Shown here: positions 1 through 8,188 of the stretch, one piece after another
How the letters are laid out: each line of letters begins with the position of its first letter
Position numbering within the stretch: position 1 is the first letter of the stretch
Assembly (NCBI RefSeq): GCF_014698115.1
Contig: NZ_JACJSJ010000067.1
Coordinates: forward strand, 1 to 46,093
Direction of reading: 5' to 3'
DNA length: 46,093 bases
Origin: Nostoc sp. FACHB-973
GTDB lineage: Bacteria; Cyanobacteriota; Cyanobacteriia; Cyanobacteriales; Nostocaceae
The notes under the pieces: model-generated
What the model saw: only the letters and a program-made list of their open reading frames with translations
Databases searched by the model: none
What the model was told of the DNA's origin: nothing
Position numbers and translations under genes: made by a program

Positions 1-16
1 TAAATATTTCTCTTTA

Positions 17-108
17 CTCCCCCTGCTTCCCCTGCTCCCCCTGCTCCCCCTGCTCCCCCTGCTCCCCCTGCTCCCCCTGCCTCCCCTGCTCCCCCTGCTT
101 CCCCTGCT
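17..108. repeat. C-rich tandem repeat (CTCCCCCTG-type)
   Basis: About ten near-perfect 9-bp units of CTCCCCCTG, with CTTCCCCTG and CCTCCCCTG variants, run head to tail. They belong to the short tandem repeat class found throughout this window, and no gene overlaps them. With direct repeats and no spacers, this is not a CRISPR array. Confidence 0.85.
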
Positions 109-766
109 CACAAAATCGCGTTGCTCCCCTCCCCACTCCCCTTTATTTTTGAGATTTAAATTGCTCAAAAATAAAATTTTTTTACTTCACAAACATTTAC
201 AAAATATCTCTTAACTTCAGATGTTAAGTTACTAAAATTCAGTTGATAAAATAAGAATTATATTGCATGATTCAATTAACTGCATTAGTAGACATAATAG
301 TTGAAAATGTAGTAATTCAGGAGCAGGACTGATTTTAGTTTCACATTATTCCTTTACTGGCTGCAAGTTTTTGCTGCCTTTGTGATTTTGCCGCGAATTT
401 GCGATCGCGACCATTTTTATAGAGGTCATTTATAAAGCAAATATTAAAATTAGGTTATGAAAGGCACGACTAATAATAGGTTATGCCGTCAATAGTTGTT
501 GTTGTGTTCAGCAAAATTGCAGGTGTAAATTCTTAACTAATTTACGATTTTAGACGCTATAACACACCATTAATTGCTGTGGATCGCACAGCTTTAATGA
601 CTAAAATAACTAAAACTTTTCTTTATAAATTAACTCTTAAAAATATCGGTCAACGTCAATAATTTTGTTATTTTATTCTAGGCAGACTCAAGGAAAGATT
701 TAACATCAAATATCCTTGAATCTAGAATTGACGAAATTTGAAATAATTTGCCAGGAGATGAAAATC
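109..766. other. Long intergenic region upstream of the dioxygenase gene
   Basis: About 650 bp of AT-rich DNA without a convincing open frame. It has one HIP1 octamer at 401-408. It probably holds the promoter and 5' UTR of the downstream oxylipin cluster, but no clear -35/-10 pair or operator could be assigned. An upstream TTG at 716 opens the dioxygenase frame but has no ribosome-binding site. Confidence 0.5.
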
Positions 767-2530
767 ATGTTTGGAATTCCGTGGCATAAATTGCCGACTC
801 CTCTTGGACTTTTAAAATTAGTTCAATTCCGTGGAAAGCTGCGGCGGGAGAACCTCCACGATACTTCGCAACTGCCGAATAGCGACAAGCTACCTAAACC
901 TGTTCCGAGCGCAGATGGGCGCCATTTGAAGGTTCGCACGGCAGATGGCAGCTACAATGACCTTGAGCATCCAGAAATGGGTATGGCTGGAACTCGTTTT
1001 GGACGCAATGTACCGCTGCAAGATGCAAAATTGGATGAAAAAAACATACTCACCCCAAATCCCCGCACTGTCAGCCGAGTGTTATTGGCACGAGATGAAT
1101 TTCAACCTGCAACAATCTTGAATCTACTCGCTGCTTCATGGATTCAATTTCAAACACATGATTGGTTCACTCATGGTGGGAACCAGCGCAATAACAAATT
1201 TGAAATTCCTGTAGAGCAGGATGACCCGTGGTTAACAGAACACGGGTCTCTGACAATCAACAAAACCTTAGAAGACACAACCAGGACTGGAGATACTAAA
1301 AACCCTCCCAGTTTTATTAATGAAGTTACTCACTGGTGGGATGCTTCACAAATTTATGGTAGTAATCAAGAAACCATTGACGCCCTGCGCTCCCATGTGG
1401 ATGGGAAAATGCTGATTGGTGAAGACGGCTTATTACCAGCTCACCCAGAAAATGGCATTGATAAGGTGGGCTTTGCGGGTACTTGGTGGCTGGGGCTAAG
1501 CATGTTGCACACCTTATTTGTCAAAGAACATAATACGATTTGTGACCACCTAAAGAAAATATATCCTCAGTGGACAGATGATGAACTCTTCGACCACGCT
1601 CGACTGATTATCGCAGCTTTGACAGCGAAAATTCATACTGTAGAATGGACTCCTGCTATTCTTCCACATCCTGTTACAGACATCGCCTTGAATTCCAACT
1701 GGTGGGGACTACTCGGAGAGGATTTTAAAAAGCGTTGGGGTCGCCTTGGTGAAAGTGAATTGTTGAGTGGAATTGTTGGCTCACCAACTGACCACCATAG
1801 CGCTCCTTATTACCTCACTCAAGAATTCGTATCTGTATATCGGATGCATCCTCTGATTCCAGATGACTTGGAGTTCCACGCAGTTAGTAACGGCAAATTA
1901 TTACACAAAAAAGAATTTTCTGAAGTAGCTGGTAAGAATACTCGTGGGATTTTAGAACAAATTCCCATGCAAGATTTGTTTTACTCTTTTGGAACTTCTT
2001 ACCCCGGAGCCGTCAGATTGCATAATTATCCGCGCTTTTTGCGACAGTTGTCGGGAGAACTGTTGGGAGACGACACACCAGCATTTGATTTGGCTGCTGT
2101 TGATATACTACGCGATCGCGAAAGAGGTGTTCCTCGCTATAACCGTTTTCGTGAGTTGTTGGGCCGGGGTAAAGTCAATTCTTTTGAAGAGATTACAAGT
2201 AATAAACAATGGGCTAAGGAACTACGCGAAGTCTACAACAACGACATTAACAGCGTAGATTTGATGGTGGGTTTATTTGCAGAGGATCTTCCAGACGGTT
2301 TCGGTTTTAGTGATACTGCTTTTCGTGTGTTTATTCTCATGGCATCTCGAAGGCTGAAAAGCGATCGCTTTTTTACCAAAGACTACACCGCTGAAGTTTA
2401 CACTCAATTTGGATTGGATTGGATTGACAACAACACCTTCCTAACAATCCTGCGCCGTCATCACCCCGAACTAGCACCTGCTTTCTTTGGCGTCAGCAAC
2501 GGCTTTGCACCTTGGAGAAAGGTCGGTTGA
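767..2530 (+). CDS. Cyclooxygenase/alpha-dioxygenase-like haem peroxidase (fatty acid dioxygenase)
   Basis: Probable fatty acid haem dioxygenase of the animal-peroxidase superfamily, 587 aa. The frame is open from a TTG at 716, but the ATG at 767 is preferred because CAGGAG lies 9 nt upstream. Seen in the sequence (numbered from that Met): HDWF with the candidate distal haem His131, the stretch FVKEHN followed by AKIHTVEW, and EFVSVYRMHPL, in which Tyr358 and His361 match the catalytic Tyr and proximal His (Tyr-x-x-His) of cyclooxygenases and plant alpha-dioxygenases. Known from the family: a Nostoc punctiforme relative, encoded just upstream of a catalase-related gene, is a linoleate 10S-dioxygenase. 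The same gene order here supports that role. The core also resembles plant alpha-dioxygenases, so position of oxygenation (C10 or C2) is uncertain. No signal peptide or membrane segment is evident. It is the first gene of a four-gene co-directional cluster. Confidence 0.85.
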   Translation: MFGIPWHKLPTPLGLLKLVQFRGKLRRENLHDTSQLPNSDKLPKPVPSADGRHLKVRTADGSYNDLEHPEMGMAGTRFGRNVPLQDAKLDEKNILTPNPRTVSRVLLARDEFQPATILNLLAASWIQFQTHDWFTHGGNQRNNKFEIPVEQDDPWLTEHGSLTINKTLEDTTRTGDTKNPPSFINEVTHWWDASQIYGSNQETIDALRSHVDGKMLIGEDGLLPAHPENGIDKVGFAGTWWLGLSMLHTLFVKEHNTICDHLKKIYPQWTDDELFDHARLIIAALTAKIHTVEWTPAILPHPVTDIALNSNWWGLLGEDFKKRWGRLGESELLSGIVGSPTDHHSAPYYLTQEFVSVYRMHPLIPDDLEFHAVSNGKLLHKKEFSEVAGKNTRGILEQIPMQDLFYSFGTSYPGAVRLHNYPRFLRQLSGELLGDDTPAFDLAAVDILRDRERGVPRYNRFRELLGRGKVNSFEEITSNKQWAKELREVYNNDINSVDLMVGLFAEDLPDGFGFSDTAFRVFILMASRRLKSDRFFTKDYTAEVYTQFGLDWIDNNTFLTILRRHHPELAPAFFGVSNGFAPWRKVG

Positions 2531-2660
2531 ATTGGGGATTAGGGACTGGGGACTGGGGACTAGGGATTGGGGATTATAAGAATTCTTTCCCACTCACTCC
2601 GCACAGACGGAATTAATCTCGTCTCTACCCAGTCCCCATTCCCCAGCCCCCAGTCCCCAA
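2531..2660. repeat. Paired G-rich and C-rich repeats between cluster genes
   Basis: G-rich units (GGGGACT/GGGGATT) at about 2535-2575 are matched by complementary C-rich units (AGTCCCC/ATTCCCC) at about 2629-2660. The transcript could therefore fold into a long imperfect hairpin between the dioxygenase stop and the ribosome-binding site of the next gene. Confidence 0.7.
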
Positions 2661-2673
2661 TAGGAGAAACATC

Positions 2674-3585
2674 ATGCAACATTTAGAAGAAATTCGGCAA
2701 TTTTGGCACAATGCTCAAGATTTAGGTTCTTTACCTGATGATTATCAGTCTTGGAAAGCTGCTCAAAAACAAGATTTTTTGTGGAACTCTAGAATTCTCA
2801 AGTCTAAATACGATCAACTTCCTCCCTTGAGAAAAATTGATATTGTCAGTTTATTTTTCACTGCTCTGAAAACTAAGATGGATCGTCAATTAGACGAAGC
2901 ACCTAGTAATTGGAAGAAAGCAATTCACGCCCACGGGAGTGTAGCTAAAATCAAGTTCATTCCTACAAACAATACTTCATTTTCCGGTTTGTTTAAAGGA
3001 GCAGACTACGGACTTTTGCGTTTATCTGTAACTGGAGATCCCAGCGATCGCGGTTTTGCTCCCGGTCTGGCAATCAAGTTATTTGTAGATGAAAATCCTT
3101 CAGGCAATTTCTCGGCTTTAGTATCTTTAGTTGGTCAAGACAAAAACTATAATTTCTTTGCTAATGAATTATCAAATATCGTTCCAGTTGCTAAGAGTAT
3201 TGGACCAATTATCACCAACTTAATATTTAGCCGAGTTACCAAATATCCCACCAAACTCTATTTAGAAGATTTGGGAGAAATTGACCAACACGGGCAAAAA
3301 GAAAGTAAAGCTTATTATCCAGCCCAAGTATTTCTTGTTCCTAATCCAAATATCAAGTTTCTGGAAAGTCCGCCACATGACTTTAGGAATGATCTGGCTA
3401 CAATCCCAGCCGGAACATCTTTATATACTGTCTATGGTGTTAGTCAAGAAGAAGCTACAGACCAAAATGATAACCGTCACAAAGCTAAGGTGATCGGACA
3501 CATTGAAAGCACATCGGAATTTGTATCATCATTTTATGGTGATAGTCAATTATTTTTTAGACATCAAAGATTTCGGAATCGGTAG
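2674..3585 (+). CDS. Catalase-related haem protein, putative fatty acid hydroperoxide lyase
   Basis: A 303-aa minimal member of the catalase superfamily, about 200 residues shorter than a true catalase. Seen: AIHAHGSVAK, which matches the catalase distal-His segment (VHARG) with His85 as candidate; DYGLLRLS at 111-118; and RGFAPGLAIKLF at 126-137, matching the catalase RGFA-LKF core. The C-terminus ends in LFFRHQR, which I associate with small catalase-related proteins; I did not assign the proximal Tyr. Known from the family: cyanobacterial and coral relatives rearrange or cleave fatty acid hydroperoxides, and the N. punctiforme protein is a 10S-hydroperoxide lyase giving an oxo-decenoic acid and C8 alcohols. 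The start is the ATG preceded by AGGAG with 7 nt spacing. It follows the dioxygenase by 143 bp of repeat DNA, so the two probably work in sequence on polyunsaturated fatty acids. Allene oxide synthase-like activity is an alternative. Confidence 0.8.
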   Translation: MQHLEEIRQFWHNAQDLGSLPDDYQSWKAAQKQDFLWNSRILKSKYDQLPPLRKIDIVSLFFTALKTKMDRQLDEAPSNWKKAIHAHGSVAKIKFIPTNNTSFSGLFKGADYGLLRLSVTGDPSDRGFAPGLAIKLFVDENPSGNFSALVSLVGQDKNYNFFANELSNIVPVAKSIGPIITNLIFSRVTKYPTKLYLEDLGEIDQHGQKESKAYYPAQVFLVPNPNIKFLESPPHDFRNDLATIPAGTSLYTVYGVSQEEATDQNDNRHKAKVIGHIESTSEFVSSFYGDSQLFFRHQRFRNR

Positions 3586-3589
3586 ATAA

Positions 3590-3790
3590 AAGTAGGGAGT
3601 AGGGAATGGGGAGTAGGGAGTGGGGAATAGATAGAGAATGAGTCTTTTGAAGTTGTAGGTCGTTTTTTTAAATTAAACAAAATTCCTATATTAAACCTCT
3701 CTTTTTCTCCACCTCTGCGACTATAGCGCCAACAAAAGTTAATCAATCAAAAATCTTCCCTACTCCCTACTCCCTACTCCCCACTCCCAA
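3590..3790. repeat. Inverted G-rich/C-rich repeat pair
   Basis: GGGAGTA-type units at about 3593-3630 and complementary TACTCCC units at about 3757-3788 flank roughly 125 bp that contains no gene. Transcribed across, they could form a long stem between the catalase-related gene and the GMC oxidoreductase gene. Confidence 0.7.
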
Positions 3791-3825
3791 CCTTTTTAAA
3801 TTACACATTTGAATAAACAAAAATT

Positions 3826-5787
3826 ATGAATAAAGAAGCTGAGTACGACTATATTGTTGTTGGTTCTGGTGCTGGAGGAGGCCCTGTAGCTGCGAATTTA
3901 GCAAAAGCAGGCTACAAAGTTTTGCTATTAGAAGCAGGTGGAGATCCGTTACGTGATGAAAAGGACAAAGATAAAGAACGCTACACTTACTCAGTACCAG
4001 CATTTCACGCGCGGGCGACGGAAGATAATGATTTGAGGTGGGATTTTTTTGTTAAACACTACTCCGATGAGAAGCAGCAGCAGCGTGATTCTAAGTTTAG
4101 CCCAGAGCATAAGGGTATTTTGTATCCGCGAGCCGGGACATTGGGGGGATGCACTGCTCATAATGCGATGATTACGGTGTATCCTCACAACAGTGACTGG
4201 GACAAAATTGCAGAGATTACAGGGGATGCTTCCTGGAACAGCGATAATATGCGGAAGTATTTTGAAAGGTTGGAGCGCTGCAATTACCTCGATCGCCCCA
4301 TCAACCCCAATGATAATCCGACTCGTCACGGCTTTGATGGCTGGCTGACAACCAATTTAGCAGATCCTAAGTTAGTTGTGCGCGATCGCCAACTCCTAAA
4401 AGTTATCGTTAAATCTGCTGTTCAAGCTTTAGGAGAACAGGGTAAAAGTTTACCCCAAGTGATTAAGGTAGTTTTTAAGAGTTTCTTGGCTAATATATTA
4501 GCTTTTCTCAAACTACGCCAAAAAGATCCTCTGGAGTTTTTAGACACACTTTTAGATCCGAATGACTGGAAAATTACCAAAGTAAGTGGTGAAGGTGTTT
4601 TTTCCGTCCCACTCGCTGTTAAGGATGGAAAACGCACTGGTACAAGGGAATATATTCGAGAAACTGAACGCCAGTTTCCCGACAGATTAATTGTAAAAAC
4701 TCATGCATTGGTAACCAAGGTTTTGTTCGATGAAAATAACACTGCGATCGGCGTAGAATATCTTGAAGGAAAACACATATATCGTGCAGATCCTCAAGCA
4801 GATAAAACAGAAAATAGCTTCCAAAATAGCCACACGGTGTTAGTTAAAAGAGAAGTCATCTTATCTGGAGGTGCTTTTAATACTCCCCAAATACTCAAAT
4901 TATCTGGAATTGGTCCGAAAGAAGAATTAACTAATTTAGGAATAGAAGTCCGCGTGGATCTTCCAGGAGTTGGTACGAATTTACAGGATCGCTATGAAGT
5001 GGGCGTGGTAAGTGAAATGAATCAAAATTTTAGCATCCTGGATAATTGTACATTTACCGAACCAGAACCTGGAAAGAAAATCAGCGATACCTGTTTATTA
5101 GAATGGAATCGTTCCAAATCAGGTGTATATGTAACTAATGGAGCGGTGTTAGGGATTATCAAGAAATCTCATGGAGATAAACCAGAACCAGACTTATTTA
5201 TTTTTGGATTACCAGCTTTTTTCAAAGGTTATTTTCTCAAATATTCTGAAGACATTGGTAAGTATAAAAACTGTTTTACTTGGGCTGTACTCAAGGCTCA
5301 TACGAACAACACAGCCGGTTCAGTCACACTCAGAACAACTGACCCTAAAGATGTTCCAGAAATTAATTTTAAATACTTCGATGAAGGTAACGATGTCAAC
5401 GAACAAGACCTACTATCTGTTGTCGAGGGAGTAGAATTTGTTAGACGCTTGACAAAGCGTACTCAGTTGTTCACAAAGGCGGAGTTGCTACCGAACAAAA
5501 GTATAGATGAACAACATGAAATTAAGCAATTTATTAAAGATGAAGCTTGGGGACACCACGCTTGTGGGACTTGTAAAATTGGACGTAAAGATGATCAAAT
5601 GGCAGTCTTAGATAGTGACTTTAAAGTATATGGAACACAGAATTTACGCGTGGTAGATGCATCTGTGTTTCCTTTTATTCCTGGATTCTTTATTGTGACG
5701 CCCATATACATGATTAGTGAAAAAGCAAGCGATGTTATTCTACAACACGCTGCAACTAATACCATTTCCGAATTACATGAGGTATAG
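3826..5787 (+). CDS. GMC-family FAD-dependent oxidoreductase
   Basis: A 653-aa glucose-methanol-choline oxidoreductase, somewhat longer than the usual 500-600 aa. Seen: the N-terminal Rossmann FAD motif GSGAGGG at 13-19 followed by LLLEAGG; the GTLGGCTAHNAM segment (GMC signature 1 region); GGAFNTPQILKLSGIG (GMC signature 2); and a C-terminal HHACGTC with His577/His578 in the position of the catalytic-base region, followed by LRVVDASVFP. Members oxidise primary or secondary alcohols, some aldehydes, with FAD and oxygen or a quinone as acceptor. The substrate cannot be read from sequence. Its place directly after the dioxygenase and catalase-related genes suggests oxidation of alcohols released from lipid hydroperoxides, such as octenols. 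No signal peptide is apparent, so a cytoplasmic location is likely. A perfect palindrome follows 6 bp after the stop codon. Confidence 0.88.
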   Translation: MNKEAEYDYIVVGSGAGGGPVAANLAKAGYKVLLLEAGGDPLRDEKDKDKERYTYSVPAFHARATEDNDLRWDFFVKHYSDEKQQQRDSKFSPEHKGILYPRAGTLGGCTAHNAMITVYPHNSDWDKIAEITGDASWNSDNMRKYFERLERCNYLDRPINPNDNPTRHGFDGWLTTNLADPKLVVRDRQLLKVIVKSAVQALGEQGKSLPQVIKVVFKSFLANILAFLKLRQKDPLEFLDTLLDPNDWKITKVSGEGVFSVPLAVKDGKRTGTREYIRETERQFPDRLIVKTHALVTKVLFDENNTAIGVEYLEGKHIYRADPQADKTENSFQNSHTVLVKREVILSGGAFNTPQILKLSGIGPKEELTNLGIEVRVDLPGVGTNLQDRYEVGVVSEMNQNFSILDNCTFTEPEPGKKISDTCLLEWNRSKSGVYVTNGAVLGIIKKSHGDKPEPDLFIFGLPAFFKGYFLKYSEDIGKYKNCFTWAVLKAHTNNTAGSVTLRTTDPKDVPEINFKYFDEGNDVNEQDLLSVVEGVEFVRRLTKRTQLFTKAELLPNKSIDEQHEIKQFIKDEAWGHHACGTCKIGRKDDQMAVLDSDFKVYGTQNLRVVDASVFPFIPGFFIVTPIYMISEKASDVILQHAATNTISELHEV

Positions 5788-5793
5788 AAATTT

Positions 5794-5827
5794 TTTGTAG
5801 GGTAGCACAGCTGTGCTACCCTACAAA
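5794..5827 (+). terminator. Perfect 34-bp palindrome downstream of the GMC gene
   Basis: Two 17-nt arms with no loop (left arm begins TTTGTAGGGTAGCACAG). The right arm ends in AAA rather than a long U tract, so it is only a possible rho-independent terminator. Related versions occur at 19507-19534, 24111-24138 and 37197-37225, so this is also a dispersed repeat family. Confidence 0.6.
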
Positions 5828-6002
5828 TCTGATGGTAATTTTAGATTTTTGATTTTAGATTTTGGATTAAAAATCTGGCGCGGCTGAATTAAATTCTATT
5901 CATTCATTCATCAAATTTTATCCTGATTCTTTAATTATTTGGACTTTTGACTTTTGACTTCCCCGAACGCGAGTGCGTCTCGCAGAGAAGGGGCTGACCC
6001 CT

Positions 6003-6029
6003 GAATTCGGAATTCGGAATTCGGAATTC
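6003..6029. repeat. GAATTCG heptanucleotide tandem repeat
   Basis: Nearly four head-to-tail copies of the heptamer GAATTCG. Heptanucleotide STRR repeats are characteristic of heterocystous cyanobacteria. It lies 29 bp upstream of the patatin start. The rest of the 5828-6057 gap holds degenerate repeat fragments (GCGTCTCGCAGAGAAG at about 5975) and no gene. Confidence 0.8.
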
Positions 6030-6057
6030 TCAATTTTTAACAATAAGGAATTTAAAT

Positions 6058-7737
6058 ATGGAAGGTAAATTACCACATTTTGAGATTGGTTTAGTTATGG
6101 CTGGTGCTGTCTCAGCTGGTGCCTACACTTCTGGTGTAATTGACTTTATGTTTGAAGCTTTAGATCAGTGGTATGAGCAAAAAGCAAAGCAACAAGAGCA
6201 GTATGGTGATGATTTTTCACAATGGGAAATTCCACCCCATGATGTTTTCATTAAGGCGATGTCTGGAGCATCCGCAGGTGCGATCGTTGCTGCTATTACG
6301 GCATCATCATTATATAGCGATATCATCCCTGTAAATGGGTATCCGTTGAACAATACGGTGAAGAATAAGCTTTATGAAAGTTGGGTACAAAGAATAGACA
6401 TTTCTGAACTTTTAAAGACTCAGGATTTGGAGAATCCAAAAGCCCCTGTTTTGTCTTTTCTTGATTCTACTATTCTTGACGATCTTGGTAAAGATGTTCT
6501 GAAGTTAAAATCTACAGGTAAAAAACGACCTTACATTGACGATCCATTTGAGGTTTATTTATGTATTACTAATTTGCGCGGCGTTCGTTATGTAATTAAG
6601 TCTCAAGTAGCGGATTCCAGCGTCAAAGGACATTGTATGGTTAAACATGCAGATTTCATGCATTTTGCCATTGGTGAAAAGAGTAGTGAGGTTGAAGGTG
6701 CGATCGCTCTGAATCCAGATAAGAATGATATCAGTAATTGGAAACTATTGATTGATTCCGCATTAGCCAGTAGTGCGTTTCCTGTGGGATTTCCTCCTCG
6801 TCAACTTGAGCGGACTAGTATCGAAGAATACGAAAAACGCAAGTGGGAAATACCAACTCGTAACCCAATGCTAACGGGTACATGTTCTGAGTATCGCTCC
6901 ATCAGTCCTGATAAAGATTTAGATACTTCAGGTTCCTATCAATTTTTAACAGTAGATGGTGGGATAATTAGCAACGAACCGATAGAACTTGTTCGCTTGG
7001 CGCTGCGACATGATCAACAGCGGAATGCCCGCGATGGAGAGCAAGCAAATAGAGCTACTTTGTTAATAGATCCATTTCCTAATGACGTGGATGCAGTAAA
7101 TCCAGAGAGTAATTTATTTAACATCGTATCGCGGATATTTCAGAGCTTTATCAATCAAAATAGATTCAAAATTGATGAGCTAATTCTCGCTTTGGATGAA
7201 GATGTTTACAGCCGCTTTATGATTGCTCCTATACGAAGCGATGACGAAGGTAGAAAACCTCTAGCTTGTGGTAGCCTCAATGCTTTTGGTGGTTTCTTAT
7301 CCCAAGAATTTCGCCATCACGACTATATACTTGGTCGTCGCAATTGCCAAAGATTTCTCCAGAAGTATTTTGTCTTACCAGTTTCTAATCCACTATTCGA
7401 TTCATGGTCAGAAGCACTCAAGAACAATCCCCAATTGCAAGTTGAAAAAGAGGGAGAACAAGATACCTTCCTGCCAATTATTCCTCTTGTTGGTTCAGTA
7501 ACAAAAGAAATTAATCTACCCAATTGGCCTATATATCAAAAAGAAAACTTTAAATCTCTGGAAAAACAAATTCAAGAACGTATCCAGGTTGTTGTACCTC
7601 GCTTAATTAATCAATCTATAAACGATGGTTTTACTCGCGCTGCTCTCAATGCTCTTTGGTTTTTCAAGCGTGGAAATTTAGCTAAAATGATACGAGATAT
7701 TATTAAGGATAATTTGGAAAAATACGGTCAACTATAA
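6058..7737 (+). CDS. Patatin-like phospholipase / acyl hydrolase
   Basis: A 559-aa protein with the patatin catalytic layout. Seen: MAGAVSAGAY near residues 14-23 in the position of the glycine-rich oxyanion hole; the nucleophile elbow GASAG at 70-74 (Ser72); and the dyad aspartate in VDGG (Asp300). Patatins use a Ser-Asp dyad to release fatty acids from membrane lipids. The region after about residue 330 is not recognised and makes the protein longer than a simple patatin domain. The start ATG has AAGGA 8-9 nt upstream. As the fourth co-directional gene of the cluster it could supply free linoleate or oleate to the dioxygenase; this is an inference from context. A 270-bp gap with a palindrome separates it from the GMC gene, so it may have its own promoter. 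No signal peptide is seen. Confidence 0.88.
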   Translation: MEGKLPHFEIGLVMAGAVSAGAYTSGVIDFMFEALDQWYEQKAKQQEQYGDDFSQWEIPPHDVFIKAMSGASAGAIVAAITASSLYSDIIPVNGYPLNNTVKNKLYESWVQRIDISELLKTQDLENPKAPVLSFLDSTILDDLGKDVLKLKSTGKKRPYIDDPFEVYLCITNLRGVRYVIKSQVADSSVKGHCMVKHADFMHFAIGEKSSEVEGAIALNPDKNDISNWKLLIDSALASSAFPVGFPPRQLERTSIEEYEKRKWEIPTRNPMLTGTCSEYRSISPDKDLDTSGSYQFLTVDGGIISNEPIELVRLALRHDQQRNARDGEQANRATLLIDPFPNDVDAVNPESNLFNIVSRIFQSFINQNRFKIDELILALDEDVYSRFMIAPIRSDDEGRKPLACGSLNAFGGFLSQEFRHHDYILGRRNCQRFLQKYFVLPVSNPLFDSWSEALKNNPQLQVEKEGEQDTFLPIIPLVGSVTKEINLPNWPIYQKENFKSLEKQIQERIQVVVPRLINQSINDGFTRAALNALWFFKRGNLAKMIRDIIKDNLEKYGQL

Positions 7738-7762
7738 AGCAACACAGCTCACTAAATAAAGC

Positions 7763-7790
7763 GGTGCGTTAGCCTTTGGCATAACGCACC
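7763..7790. repeat. GGTGCGTTA/TAACGCACC dispersed hairpin
   Basis: Perfect 9-bp arms (7763-7771 and 7782-7790) around a 10-nt loop, 25 bp after the patatin stop. It could act as a transcript end or mRNA stabiliser, but there is no T run. The remaining 400 bp up to 8188 shows no convincing gene. Confidence 0.7.
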
Positions 7791-8188
7791 CTAATAAATA
7801 CCGTTGCAGCCTGTTGATATTGCTGTTTTGCATTTATTAAGTCCCGATATTATCTGTGAGCAAAATTTGAGAAATTTTACGCAAAATATTCAAATTAAAT
7901 TTGTTGAAAAAACTCATAAATATAGCCATTACTATGTTTATTATTCCCAGTTTTGCAAAACAAATATAAATAACAGGCTATTTTGTATTTCTTGCTAAAT
8001 TCACTATTATTAGCTCCCTTATAAGAGGATTTTTGAAAAGTATTTTATAAAACAATAAATTCATTTAAAGCTAACCCCATGACTTGCGATCGCGTAAAGG
8101 GAAAGGGTGAAAATTCAAAGCCTATCACCTATAAGAAAATAGATAAAAAGTATATTTTGAAATTTCTCAGCATCCTATAAGATGAGAA

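Noticed and set aside
17..108. Tandem C-rich repeats as a CRISPR array
   Set aside because: Units are 9 bp and directly contiguous with no spacers; they match the STRR repeats seen elsewhere in the window.
2674..3585. Catalase-related gene as a true hydrogen peroxide catalase
   Set aside because: At 303 aa it is much shorter than standard catalases, and its position beside a fatty acid dioxygenase fits hydroperoxide metabolism better; some catalase activity cannot be excluded.
7804..7998. 64-codon frame after the patatin gene
   Set aside because: Lacks a ribosome-binding site and has composition typical of AT-rich noncoding DNA.
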